Both the position numbers and the translations under genes were made by a program. The notes under the pieces were generated by a model. It saw only the letters and a list, made by a program, of their open reading frames with translations, did no database searches and had not been told where the DNA came from. A stretch of 64,000 bases of DNA from Gigantopelta aegis. Taxonomy: Eukaryota > Mollusca > Gastropoda > Neomphalida > Peltospiridae. The stretch spans positions 98,711,129-98,775,128 of the forward strand of contig NC_054704.1 in assembly GCF_016097555.1 (NCBI RefSeq). Direction: 5' to 3'. This document shows, in pieces, positions 39,091-51,358 of the stretch. The first letter of the stretch is position 1; each line of letters begins with the position of its first letter.

Positions 39091-40017
39091 CAGGGCTCGC
39101 ACGACCCTGTTAAAAATAGTGACCACTTGCATAGTACACAATGATGAACACCTATTTATAGATAATAATTAAGTGTTACGTGTCTGAGAGTTCGAAGGGA
39201 CATTGGTGCCACAAAATCATGCAACCTGGTTCACAGATAGGTGGTCTAGCTCGGACAACACTTGTGTCTGGCACTAAAAGTGTGCTACTGACAGTTGCAG
39301 CATATAACTTTAATTCTATTGTCAGGCATGTGTGCTGGACATTGTACAAGGGTGAGAATCTAGACTAAGGCGACCCAATGTTTTATTGAGCTTGGGTCAT
39401 GCTGCACCATAAAATACATTGAAAAACATTATTCGTTTGGAGCAGCTGACCTCAATGTGAAAACAAAAAATGTGGGGAGTAATTAACTAGTTTCACACAG
39501 ACTTTCTCACAATGAATGAATCCAACATACAAACAAAGATGTTAAAAATTATTAAATAATACAGTCAAACCTGTCCTAGTGGCCACCTGTAACCAGTTAT
39601 TGTAAGCGGCCACCTTTTCCCCTACCAAAAGAATTTTAATGTAGATGCACTTGTAATAAGTGGTCACCTGTCTAAGACACCCAGTGACAACCTAAATTGG
39701 ATCCCAAGTCGCTAAAATACCCATGTTAAGCTGCCACTGTAAATACTATAACAAAAATCTCCACTGTTTATCAGTTAAGAAGTTGTGACTATGAAATACA
39801 TTGAATTGCCTCTTGATAATCTAAGCTTGATATTGGTAGATTAAACTACTAGTTCAATACTCAACATGGATGGGGTACCCACAAAATTTTCAAATTAAAA
39901 TTTGAATTTTTGCTGTTGTAAAATATTTTTCCCTGTCTGATATCCATGATTTTTTATTGTATATAAGGGCCTCCTGCCACCCCCAGTAGCCACACCTTCA
40001 CCTCCCAATACCATAAT

Positions 40018-40063
<46 letters not shown>

Positions 40064-40337
40064 ACATTTCAATTCATTAATTTGTTTTTCAAGTGTTCCA
40101 GTTACTGTTAATATTGTCTAGCCATAAAACCTACAAATGTTCATTATAACTACATGTAAAATATAAAAATTATGGTTTACAAATATATATATAAAACGAA
40201 ATGTATATAGATTAAGTCTGGTATAACCTTCTACTCCCATCTGTGTTTACATCTGTACTAGTACAGCAATCATAAAGATGGGGAACAGATTAATAGTAGT
40301 TTACAAACATTATTTGTTCAAAGTTCAGCTAATAATA
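39091..40337. other. Intergenic or intronic sequence, no gene seen
   Basis: If exon B is spliced to 51,961, this is intron. It contains a degraded repeat with AACCTGTCCTAGTGGCCACC near 39,575 and a (TA)n run at 40,021-40,055. No second copy of the upstream SELENOW-like exons was found here. Confidence 0.55.
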
Positions 40338-41825
40338 TACTCTTCAAAAGAAGAAACGCAAAACCACATTGTCGTAACATTTGGAGAATTGATTTAATTA
40401 TTGAATGGTGAGTCCGATAATTACCAAATGTTGCAGGATTGTTCACAATTCACTCTAGTCCATTGTGAGTAAGTGATAGGACACACCACCAAGGTCAAGG
40501 TCATCTGGAGTCAATACCGGGTGTGGCCTCCGCGTGTGTTGACAACTGCCTGGCACCGCCTGCCCATTGAAGCAACCAGAGTACGGATGACGTCCCGGGG
40601 GATGGTGGCCCACTCGGCCTGCAAGGCTGCTGCCAGCTCGGGCAGGGTCTGGGGCTGTGGTTGTCGCTGTCGGAGGCGTCGGTCCAACTCGTCCCATAGA
40701 TGCTCAATTGGGTTCAAATCCGGTGATATCGATGGCCAAGGAAGGACATTAATGTTGTTGTTCTGTAGGAAAGCCGTTGTGAGACGTGCTGTGTGAGGCC
40801 TGGCGTTGTCATGTTGGAACACTGCGTTGGCGTTGGCCATAACTGGAACGATGTGTGGCCGGAGGATCTGGTCAATGTAGCCCTGTGCATTCAGGTTGCC
40901 CTGCACGTGGACCAGGTCAGTTCTGCCAGTGTGTGAGATGGCTGCCCACACCATGACACTACCCCCGCCGAATCTGTCCACTTCCTGCACGCAGTTTGCC
41001 GCATAACGTTCACCACGACGCATACACGCGACATCTTCCATTATGACGTCGGAGCAGAAATCGGGACTCGTCACTGAACCACACCTGTCTCCATCGCAGT
41101 TGAGGCCATTGTCGATGAATCTGGCACCACTGCAGTCGGAGTCGACGGTGTTGTGGTGTTAAGATGACACCTCGAACTGGACGTCTGGCACGAATTCCTA
41201 CCTCACGTAGGCGGTTCCGTACGGTCTGGTCGGATATCCTGCGCAAACCTGGTATTGCTGCGGCTGTGGAGGTGGCAGTAGTCAATCGTTCCCGAAGGTG
41301 GCGTACCCGGATGTAGCGGTCCTGCCCGGGGGTAGTGACCCGTGGTCGACCGGATCTAGGGAGGTCACGTGTTGATCCATGTTGCTGGTAACGGTCCCCC
41401 AGTCTGGAGATGGTGCTTGGGGACACTTGGAATGCCCTGGCAACGGCCGTTCTGGATTCGCCTGCGTCTAGTCGGCCGATGGCATTGTTTCTCTGCGGTT
41501 CACTGAGACGTGGCATGTCCTGGATTGTCAACTGTCGGCCAGATACAGAGGCCAGGCAAGCGAACACCCTGCACTTTTATACTGTCGGTGTTCATGTTGC
41601 ATGTGCAGACAACGCATGTGCAGTGGTGACATGGTTTGCACGTGGCTGCGTTTTTGCGAATATTCACATTTTGGAACTTTATTGTACAGTTTTATCGCAT
41701 GTAACCATGGGAATGTGTTTGGGACATGCAATGACCTTATATTCACAAAGCATGAACCGGTAGGAAACATAAAATCGGAGTTATAACCCATTTGTACACT
41801 TTTGCGTTTCTTTTTTTGAAGAGTA
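40338..41825 (-). mobile_element. Tc1-like element copy 2
   Basis: Nearly identical to 3,740-5,237 but inverted. The ends are TACTCTTCAAAAGAAGAAAC and GTTTCTTTTTTTGAAGAGTA, with TA at both borders (40,336-40,337 and 41,826-41,827). It sits between the two SELENOW-like duplicates. Confidence 0.93.
40511..41516 (-). pseudogene. Tc1-type DD34E transposase with a 2-bp frameshift
   Basis: The ATG is at 41,514-41,516 (MPRLSEPQRNN) and the stop at 40,511-40,513. The segment WFSDESRFLLRRHNGRCRVY is in one frame. Near 41,025 the sequence lacks two bases present in copy 1 (GTGTATAGGCGTCG versus GTGTATGCGTCG), so the rest (RRGERYAANC..., HDNARPHTA, PDLNPIEHLWDEL) is in another frame. The two stop codons of copy 1 are absent, so the copies died independently. 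Length is 1,006 nt against 1,008 in copy 1. Confidence 0.93.
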
Positions 41826-43029
41826 TATTTCAAACATCTGAACTGTCTTTATACTTTGAAACAACTTGTCTGTGCACGTAAAATGCCCCTGTACAATTCA
41901 TAGCTGTGGAGACTTATCTTGCTGTATAAACTGATAATAAAGGCTTTGGATCAGAATGTATTTTTCCAAATATGTGCAAATCTTTCATTAAAATATTTCT
42001 TTTTCTTCCAGCTTTTTTGTTTTAGATTTAATTACCACAAAGATAAGTCTCCACATTGAAGATGATTATGTATAGCAGAAATATTAGAAAAGCAGATCCA
42101 AGACAACACTATTTCACTGTTAACAATACATTAGCATGGCATAACCAAATTTAATAAACCAACATTTCTGATATACATTGTACATAGAATAAGCTCTGGA
42201 ACAATGGTCGCTTATTTCCGTTTTGGGTGCTATATGTACATGTAGATTATATAAACAGGACATTATCTTTGGTGGTACAATTTGATATGGTAACCAGATG
42301 ATTTCTCTATAAAATAAATAGAGTTTTTTAAACATACGTGTACACCAGTAGCTATCAAGCAATACTCTCATGAAAAAGACACAGTAATACAAAACAACAA
42401 TATCTTAGGTTTATTACATTTTTACATGATTTTGTATATATACATGTACATGTATATGTGTATATACCATATAGGTCTCCACAAAATTCCCTGATATATT
42501 TTCCGGATTCCATTACACCCAAATAAATTTCCTGTATTTTCCCTGAATCGGACAAAAATTTCAAATTACCTGAATTTTCCCTGCAGGGAATTTTTTTAAA
42601 ACATTTTCCCTGTCCTGTGGGTACCCTGATGGAGTAGTAATTTAATAAAAACAGAAGACAAACTGGTGAGAGCATGAATTCCAAATGGTTAAATTGGTGC
42701 TTTTCTGTTACATTTCGTTATTTCTGAAGAAGGCGACATGTGGATAGGTGATTTTTCAGAAAACTCTTGAGCACACCCCCATCAATTAGCAGTACAGATG
42801 GCAAACATTTTTAAAATAAAATATTACAAACTGTAAAAGTTTCATCTGTACTCAGTAGCCATTAGTCTTATGTGAAGACAGGTTTGACGTAATGGTTTAA
42901 TATAACTTCTTTTTTTTCCCTTGCATATTTAATTTTTTTAGATTAAAAATTCAAGTCTCCCTCCTGTTAAAAACTTTGCCATCTTAAAAGTTTCAGAGAA
43001 AAGAGACTTCACTCTATGATTTTGACCAC
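41826..43029. other. No gene seen
   Basis: AT-rich sequence on both strands without a recognisable exon. CTCCACAAAATTCCCTGATA to ACCCTGATGGAG (42,477-42,632) contains several TTTTCCCTG words and resembles a degraded repeat. Confidence 0.5.
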
Positions 43030-43215
43030 ATGTGAGGCCTGTGAATTTTCCCACAGACAGGACCGTACATAACATGGCCTTTGATATACCACTTGTGCGG
43101 CACTAGTTGGGATGGGAAATAACCCACTCGAAGAATGGGTCCACTAAGGTGATTCGATCCTATGATGCAAGCACCTCAGGAGAGCACTCTACCAATTGAA
43201 ATAGATCCCACCCCA
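43030..43215 (-). mobile_element. SINE fragment with tRNA-like head
   Basis: CCCACAGACAGGACCGTACA, GGCACTAGTTGGGATGGGAA and GATTCGATCCTATGATGCAA, then a remnant of the pol III head (GAGCACTCTACCAATTG) on the minus strand. Confidence 0.7.
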
Positions 43216-46200
43216 GCTATTTGGTACGTATATATTTTATAGTCAGATTTCTTTTACAAAATTAATCGCATGGGGGCTTCGATGGAAAGGGTGTGTGTGT
43301 ACCATAATAATTTTTTGCCTGATGAATCGGTGTATTGTTTTTCCCTATGCATTCTTGGTATAATTAAATTTTGTGAATGATGGGTATTTAGATGGAAGTG
43401 TGGTTGTGAACAAGCTTCACTCTGTCAAGCCAGTCCTAGGAGTAGCAGTCTTCTTATAGAAGGCACAGGATGGATGAAATGGTGCAGTATTGTGCCCACA
43501 TCAATCATACATATTTGGCTCATTCATTATTGTGAAGGATTGCAGTGTACTCTGATGACGCATAACATTGTTTGGTGGAGTGCATTTCTGAATGGAATTT
43601 GGTGTACATTCTAGTTTGGTGGTGTATTCGTGGGTGTGCATTATGGATAGGACTAAAGGCAATGTGAAATCTATATTGTTCCATATTTAACTTCTTGGTT
43701 GTGTTATTGCTTGGTCATTATGATGTAATTTTACATAAACCTGCATTAAATAAAGCACAATCAAGGTTTGCCTCGTTTAATCTGAGACTGTATAAATAAT
43801 TTATTAGTATGATACAGCAATGTACATGGTGACTATTCTGTACAATTACAATACATAGGGTTTTTTTAAAACCTCTATTTTGGTTACATTATGTAATAAA
43901 TATAATAAACATTTTAGAACATAATACCATGCGGCCCATTTCACGAAGTGATTTTAACATCAAGATCTCCTAAAGTGCATAAGGTTGCTATGCATTTATG
44001 GTGATCTTAGCACTAAGAGTGCCCTGATAAATATCATTCTATGTCCCTTGCAGCTGTGTGTAATCTACATTGTAAGGTAAATGTGGTTTTCAGCATATCA
44101 ACTCCAAAGGCCGAACCTATTTAGTAGTACATAGTATAAAAATAAATTCTGCAGAATTCAATGTCTTGCCTATCATAAAAATCATTTGGGGTTGCTCATA
44201 AATGCACCCATACATACATGTATTTATCTCAATGCACATTAAAAATAAATGGAAGTTTTAATAATAATAAATAAATAAAAATAAATGACAAAAAGTTCAT
44301 CATTAATCCTGTGGGTTTTTTTAAATTTAAAAATAAAAAATTGAGATGAACATCCATATGTTCAAAAATAAACGAAGGTGGACTTAATTAGGAATTATTG
44401 TTTGTCAGGCACTGAATTTGGGGATTTTGTTTTAGGATTCTGCCAGAACTGTCAAGTGATGTAATGTGTATTTTGGGGATTCTATCTCGTAATCTTACAC
44501 TTCAGACCCAAAATAAGGGATTCGTGGAAGCAACAAATCATGCTATGTTTACAATCTGTTGGAGAGAAATGGAGCTAAATGCAAAACCGTAACACTGAAC
44601 TAAATGCAAACGTTGATGCCACTGCCACCGTAAAGGTACATGTACGTGTAACACCTGCATCTTGTCTTTAGACATGTCAATGGGAAACCAAAATGATGAC
44701 AAAGATTTGTAAACTGTATCAATGTCTGTAGGTACATGCATTATAAACACCCATGCATTGTTCAAGCTGTACTGTAGTTGGATTCTTATTTTGTATTCTT
44801 TTTACTACTCGAAATGTCATCTAAATGAGCCTTGCCTTTTTTCCTGAGGCTATTATTTCTTTTACCAGAGTTATACATGAAAGATCTCTACCACAAAAAT
44901 AATGAAAGAATGTAGCAAAATGCCAACAAAAAAAAAGTGCCTATAGATGTTTGCTGTTGCCAGTTGTTTTAAAGTAATCTCATCACTAGCATTTTACTGT
45001 TAGAAGAGAGTGTTTTAACATATTTCAGTTTTTTCTCTCTTTTTGTTATACTTTTACAGTCTTCACTAGGAAACCCTCTACATTCGCCTGGAATGTTTTA
45101 GGCAAGTGGCAAACTGATCGCCTTGCAATACAAGTTTTAATTTATTTTCTTTGAAACTTAGTCTAGCACCATTTCTGGAATGATGTTCTGCTCAACTTTA
45201 TTTTACCCATTGTGAAGAAATGTGAATACTAGTATGTTTTTTTAAATAAAAAATATATATACAGTGAAACCTGCCTAAACCAGACCTTGAACAAAGTGGA
45301 ATTCTGTCAAAACCGGCCAAATTTCTTGGAGCTGAATGTCTAAATTCTAAAACATGACCCTCTAAACACCACATTATGAGTTGTAGCAATTAGGGACATT
45401 GCAATTGTAGCTTGTTTACAAAATATTTTAATATCTTACATGCCTTTAAATTTCTGCATTGAAACTTGTTCAGCATACATGCATTTATATTATTCAAGAA
45501 ACAACACTGAAACACCAAATATTAGTTGTAACAATTCACTCTGTAACAGGAATAGAACAGCAAAACACGATCTTGAATTTAAAGTAATGTCGGTCTGAAA
45601 TAATTAGGACCTACAATTACCAGAAATCATAATCATTGATAAATCATGTTAGTCAACAAGATTTCACTGAAATGAATAAAATTAAAATTTCTTTTCTCTT
45701 GTTTAATTTGGTCTAATGGAAAAAAATAGTATACAGTTCAATGAATTCTTAATAGTAATACATTTTAAAACAAAAACAACAAATGGCAGGTAAAATAAGT
45801 TGATAAAAAATATAATTTACAACATCCGAGACAAATACATCAAGAAAAATATCGCAATAATTTATACAACTTTTTTGTACACTTATACCAAAGTTAGGTG
45901 GTTTTTTGGTGTGTGAATAGAAAATGAAACAACACCTTTCATTTTTAATATCATTGGCATTATTTTTGCACAAGTGTAATTTTTATCAATTAAATGAAAA
46001 AAAGAATTTGTTGGACTTAAAATCATAGACAACCAACAAAACAAATACTGGTTTGAAACATTACGCCATAGTTGGTGAGCATTATTTTGGTGTTGACGAG
46101 GGGATTTAACTTTGGTACAACCTGGTTATAATGTTAACAAAACAATTTAATACATCTTTCACATCCACTCAAAAATGTGGATTTAAAAGTATAAAAATAT

Positions 46201-46294
46201 CACTGGAAAAAGATGACATTTTGTTCTACATAAATGAACATCATTTGTTGCCAAATCTTACAGGTGGCTGTACTCAAAGGTGGTCACTTTCACG

Positions 46295-46372
46295 GTCAGA
46301 ATTTCCCGAAAACCTTCCGGCATTTAATTATCAAGTTTTACTTAAATACCATCAAAAATGGAACGTTCTGAC
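46295..46372 (-). promoter_or_regulatory. Candidate SECIS element 2
   Basis: Same 78-nt hairpin as at 38,069-38,146. The quartet (UGAU/GGAA), helix 2 and the AAAA apical loop are identical. The only visible change inside the hairpin is UCCC to UUCC in helix 1, which still pairs with GGGA through a G-U. It lies about 560 nt after the stop of terminal exon A. Strict conservation of this non-coding segment between diverged duplicates supports a functional RNA. Confidence 0.75.
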
Positions 46373-46929
46373 GCTGAAAACAAGCAGGCTTTGAAATAAG
46401 CAGACCCATAAGACTGGAACTTCTAGTTTGTCTTGCTTATGCGATTTTTATTTTTAATCCTTTGGTAAATTATTAGTTAATTTATTTAACATTGTATTGT
46501 GTACAAATTGGAGTTAATTTTTTTTAATAATTCTGTAAAGAGTATGCAAATGATGTTAAAAAGAACATAGTAGGAAATCAAATATCCTGATTGATAATGA
46601 AATCTATTCTGGGATAAACATAAATAACATTTTTATTACACCATATACATATATCTGTTATATTACTTTTGCAAGAAAAAAAAAAATCTTACAAATGTCA
46701 ATTTCAGTTTTACTATATTAAGTGCATTTTTTTTTTTTTTTTTACATTCTTTTATCATTCTTTAAAATTACAAAAAGGATAGCAGTACCCAGACTTTTGA
46801 CAGTGAAAACCTGAGTACATGTTTAAATGTTGAATGGCTTTCGACATCCATATGAATAAATGAAAAAAAAATCAAAGTCGTTATAAGCAGGACATCCACG
46901 ATTTCACACTGATGCAGCAACAGTTTCTA

Positions 46930-47019
46930 TTAAATTATAATGCAGCAGCAACAAGATGTTTCTGGTTCAATTGACTTGAATTCTTCCCCACTCTCAGCTT
47001 GCCTGATGAATTCAAAGAT
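46930..47019 (-). CDS. MIEN1: SELENOW/MIEN1-like gene, terminal coding exon A (CCCCIII tail)
   Basis: Follows a TTTTTTTATTGTAG acceptor in phase 0. Encodes IFEFIRQAESGEEFKSIEPE and TSCCCCIII, then TAA. The last four residues CIII form a CAAX-type motif, and three further cysteines precede it, which could be palmitoylated as in some Rho/Ras proteins (inference). Compared with exon B it is one residue longer and its middle is more acidic. It joins in frame to 51,961-52,037. It is the nearer of the two terminal exons, so the default transcript probably ends here. Confidence 0.85.
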   Translation of the reverse strand: MFEFIRQAESGEEFKSIEPETSCCCCIII

Positions 47020-47091
47020 CTACAATAAAAAAACCAGTTTATAGCAATTACAGCATTTGTAACACTAGTCATTGACTGTATTTAGTATATA

Positions 47092-47335
47092 GTTAAAGTT
47101 TGAGAACTAGAGAAGATTGATTTATTAATCATTGGCTATTGGATGTCAAACATTTGATAATTTTAGTAATGTAGTCTTACAAGAAACACACATTTTTCCC
47201 ATTAGCAGACAGGGATCTTTTATATGCACTTTCTTACATGTCATAAAACCCATTCAGAGAATGGGTCCACTGAGGTCATTTGATCCTACGATGTAAGCAC
47301 CTCAGGTGGGCCCTCCACCAAAACTGCACCGAAAC
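47092..47335 (-). mobile_element. SINE fragment
   Basis: GAGAAGATTGATTTATTAATC, GGCTATTGGATGTCAAACAT, GCAGACAGGGATCTTTTATA, AGAATGGGTCCACTGAGGTC and ATGTAAGCACCTCAGG in family order on the minus strand. Confidence 0.72.
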
Positions 47336-48297
47336 CCCGCCCCATGTTTGCATTTGCCACCAGAAGTAATTCACGACCTGTTCAATAACGAATGGGAAGA
47401 CGAAACAAAACGTAAACAGCAATGACTTAAGCAATGAAATGAAAACATTTCTTACTAATAACGAAAACGTAAAGACTGACAATAAAACTAAATACGATCT
47501 GAACATTCTGACAAGTGTTTTTCAGCAATGAGTTAAAAAAAAAAAAAAACACGTAAAAAACCATCCCACCCCAAAAACTAAACCTTCTGCTCTGCAAAAT
47601 GTTTATGGAAAACACAAACCCAAAAACAAATAACAGATACTTAAAAAAACATAATTATCCAAGCTTATCCTGCAAGATCACGTGTTTACAAAGTGTAAGG
47701 ATGTATTGAAATCCATTAAAAAAAGTTCTGAAAAAAAAGACGGAAGGGGTAACTTACCTAATCAACTGCACGTGTTATCACCCCATGAACTCAATCAACT
47801 TTGGAAAATCTGGTGAACTTCAAGAACTCCTGAAACTATCCTTCAAACTCTCTTGTAGAACAGTAGTGTGTATTTGGATTGCAGTCCATTTTACCACACC
47901 AGATTACGAAATGGGGTGACGTTTCACTAAAAACTGACAGTGATAACAAGCAGTTTGTTGATTATAACGAGAGACAGATGAAAACACGAGATGGATCCAT
48001 CCCAAGCAATGCCTGAAAAGGGTTCCCAAATAAAGAAAATCCTGCACAATATCCTGTAGTTCTAAATACAGATCCTTCCATCTAATTCAATTACAGCAAC
48101 GCTGACCATCCTTTTTATTTTACCACAAACACACACACACAAAAACCCGGTGAGGGATGAAAAGTCTTTTTAATGGGCAGCGGGTTGGTAAAAAATAAGC
48201 TTGGTGGTTTAATGAAATCCATGGCACAATCAGCTGGTCTATCTGTTGACAAAAAGTCTACCAATCAGCCAGAAAAACAATGATACAAACACTAACA
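47336..48297. other. Intron of the SELENOW/MIEN1-like gene, no feature recognised
   Basis: No coding exon with splice signals. Oligo-A and oligo-T runs and a short (CA)n at about 48,128-48,141. Confidence 0.55.
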
Positions 48298-48570
48298 AGA
48301 AAGAAAGAAAGAAATGTTTTATTTAACGATGCACTCAACACATTGTATTTACGGTAATATGGTGTCAGACATATGGTTAAGTAAACCCGCTGTCGCCACT
48401 TGGGCAGCAAGGGATCGCTTATATGCACCATCCCACAGACAGGGTAGTACATACCACAGCCTTTGATACACCAGTCGTGGTGCACTGGCTGGAATGAGAA
48501 ATAGCCCAATGGGCCCACCGATGGGGATCGATCCCACACTGACCGTGCATCCTGCCCCACTCCCAAATAT
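48298..48570 (-). mobile_element. SINE, minus strand, nearly full length
   Basis: GAAATGTTTTATTTAACGATG, CAACACATTGTATTTACGGT, AACCCGCTGTCGCCACTTGG, GATCGCTTATATGCACCATC, AGCCCAATGGGCCCACCGAT and GGGATCGATCCCACACTGAC. The overlapping minus-strand open frames are read-through of this element. Confidence 0.82.
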
Positions 48571-48909
48571 TAAAAGACCAGTACAAGGAAATAAACAAAG
48601 TACTTGTTGAGTCCATGTTGTCAAATGGCTTAGTTTGCACTAAAAAAGAACCATTACAAACTGACATCGGAGAATCACAATTCAACATTTACCACAGCAC
48701 TACACACAACATGAATCATGTAGATGTCTGAAGCTCTTCCTCATCTCAATTATTCTCATGCCATACATACACCTTTTTTCAAGATATATTTATGGTGGAG
48801 TCTTCAATATTAATATTGGCTATGCTTAGAGATCACGGTGAACGGGTCATAAGATGTCACACGCACAGTGACGGACCAAGTCACAACTGCAGGTGCAAAA
48901 TCTATGAAG

Positions 48910-49018
48910 ATTCTTCTGATGAAAACTAAGTGCCCATTCCAAAACATTTCATGTATCATAATCTCTGATGATTCTTCTGATGAAAATTAAGTGCTCCTTC
49001 CAAAACATTTCATGTATC
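48910..49018. repeat. About 60-bp tandem duplication
   Basis: GATTCTTCTGATGAAAACTA...CCAAAACATTTCATGTATCA is followed by a second copy, GATTCTTCTGATGAAAATTA...CCAAAACATTTCATGTATCA. Confidence 0.9.
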
Positions 49019-49185
49019 AAAAACACACTGTAGATATGTTCTCAGTATCATAATCACACGGTTAAATTGGTTTGTCTTCTAAATGTCTTAATTAACTTAC
49101 GCATTCACATTTGCCACCAAATGGCTTAAAAAGTATTTCAGGGAATTAATTCTCTCTTTTGTTTCATTATTTATTTCAATAAACA

Positions 49186-49373
49186 GTGACCCCTGTCTAA
49201 ACTGGACACTGAAATAACCAGAATCCTATCATAACCAGCCATATTTTACGGTCCAGAATTTTCTAAATTCTAAAAGGTGAACCTTTAAACACTGGATCTT
49301 GTCTAAATCTGATAAATATTACCAGTGGGTCCACAATGTAATCTGGTTTAGACAGGTTTCACTGTATATCTAT
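49186..49373. mobile_element. Small hAT-like MITE, CAGTGA ends
   Basis: The left end CAGTGACCCCTGTCTAAACT and right end GGTTTAGACAGGTTTCACTG are an imperfect inverted repeat of about 20 bp. A related sequence (CAGTGAAACCTGCCTAAACC) starts at about 45,262. Target duplication not clear. Confidence 0.6.
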
Positions 49374-49640
49374 CTATATATATTTTTTATTCACAGATTC
49401 CCTGTTACATTTCACCTACCTCTGTCCGGGGGAAAACAGAGGCGGTTGGTCAACATAACCCAGGAGTTGTTTTTGACAGACCTGTGATTTTAACAATTAT
49501 TTCTGCAACATATATTCACACACAATGCTAAAAGGCATACACACTAGATATATATGGAAACATTAAAAAAAATTTGAACTGTCAGAATTTGGTAAACAAG
49601 TCATTGTTAATTAAATTCCTAGGTATTTTCATTATAAATG

Positions 49641-49656
49641 TGTGTATATATATATG

Positions 49657-49726
<70 letters not shown>

Positions 49727-49730
49727 TTAC
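49641..49730. repeat. (TA)n/(CA)n microsatellite
   Basis: A GTGTATATATATATG head, about 27 TA units and a (CA)6 tail. Confidence 0.95.
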
Positions 49731-50985
49731 TATCATAATCAATATTAAGGTTATTACTCTACGAGAAATCAATATATTATATATGAGCTATTTTTAAAGG
49801 TAAATGAAAACACTATGGTTGCTTTGTGCACAGTCTGTGTGGTTTCATCAGTGCAGATAAACATGTTAGAAAAATCAATGGTATGTGTCTTGCAAAATAA
49901 GTTTCCTTTGTAATTTGCTAAAGAAAGAAAGAGATTTTTTTTTTATTTCACTCAGACTATAAATTTGATAATAAATGGTATCCTCTACATGTTCAGATTT
50001 CTTTTACAGCATATATAACTGTAAGAATTGTTCTAGAAATCAAAACCATCAACTTGAAATAAAAGAATAAGTAACTTTGAACAATATCACATTTCTTTGC
50101 TGATTATAACTAGTGTAAAAGCAGTTCCATCCCAAACAGCTGTAGAACTTTATCTAGTCATCATATGTTTACAACCAGTATATTATACATTTGTGTATAT
50201 TTTAAACATTTACATGCATGTGATCACAATTTCTACAAAAGATCTAGTGCCACAGTGAAAACCATATTTTGCTGTAACACAGTAGGCCTATATCATGTGA
50301 ACCATTGCAGGGAACATTTTGTTCAGTACTGCATCACGATTTGCTATGCAAATGTCATAGATTGCTAGATAGTAATTCTAAAATGTTAAATAGTCACTGC
50401 CACTCAATTTTCAACTGAATACCAACTGTCGCTAATAAATTTTTTTTTTTTTAAATGCTCCCTGCATTTTTCTGTTCACATGCCACTTACTTTAATTGTT
50501 TTAAAATTCACATGAACCCTAAATCATTATACATGGTGGACTGCTATATTTTAAAATAAAGAAGTAACTGAACATTTGGTTAACTATCTGTACATGTTGG
50601 TGAAAATCACACAGACTTCCGGTTACCTAACATTTAAAATATTGCCTCCCTCGAGATAACTAATTACTGCTACAGTACTTTTAGATTTCTTACTGTATGG
50701 TCTGATGGAACTAGTCAAGATAACAACTGACCGGAATAAACGGGCTATTCAAAACGGAAATCTAGGTCAGTGAAAAATGACACATTTATGAGATGTGTAC
50801 AACTGTATATATGATTACGAATGATATTACATTAATGTTCATATATATATATATACAAAATGTATATGAATGGATTTCAGTGAAGTTTATTTCCGTGGTT
50901 ATATATGTTTACAGTTCAAGCACACTGTTCTGGGTACACACCTTTAAAGTGTCTGTTCAGAACGGTATATTGGTTATACATGTAG

Positions 50986-51169
50986 CAGGGCTCACCCTGG
51001 AAAACAATTTGGTTTAGTCAATTTTCAGACATGTAGAGTATTAACTTGCAAATTATTAAAATGTGCTTAATTTAAAAAAAACCTGTTATTAGCCAAAGAT
51101 TAAATGTTGTAGCCACTTTGAATACAAATTATTAATTGGCTAATTTGGCAATGGACAGGGTGAGCCCTG
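50986..51169. mobile_element. 184-bp hAT-like MITE with 6-bp duplication
   Basis: CAGGGCTCACCCTG and CAGGGTGAGCCCTG are perfect inverted ends (14 bp). ATGTAG directly flanks both sides (50,980-50,985 and 51,170-51,175). The interior is AT-rich (AATTAATAATTTGTATTC). This is the cleanest of the CAGGG-type elements here. Confidence 0.88.
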
Positions 51170-51281
51170 ATGTAGTTAGTGGTTACTGAGAGAGAATGAA
51201 TGAATGAATAAAAGAATGAATGTTTCATGACACCCCAGCACAATGATTTCATTGATTACCAAATAAATTAAAGATCCATAC

Positions 51282-51358
51282 ATTTCTGAATGGTATAAGA
51301 TGAACATTTCTGAATGGTATAAGATGAACATTCTGAATGGTATAAGATGAACATTTCA
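51282..51358. repeat. 24-25-bp tandem repeat
   Basis: ACATTTCTGAATGGTATAAG followed by ATGA, three units plus a partial fourth. Confidence 0.9.

Larger units (their letters stand above)
43745..47035 (-). repeat. Upstream copy of the terminal-exon/3'UTR duplication
   Basis: Homologous to 35,780-38,900 (about 8 kb apart, same orientation). It includes CTGTATAAATAATTTATTAG at its distal end, a candidate shared 3' end. It has one extra insert near 43,930-44,020 (ATTTCACGAAGTGATTTTAA). The hairpin region and exon are the most similar parts; other stretches have many indels, so the duplication is not recent. Confidence 0.85.
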
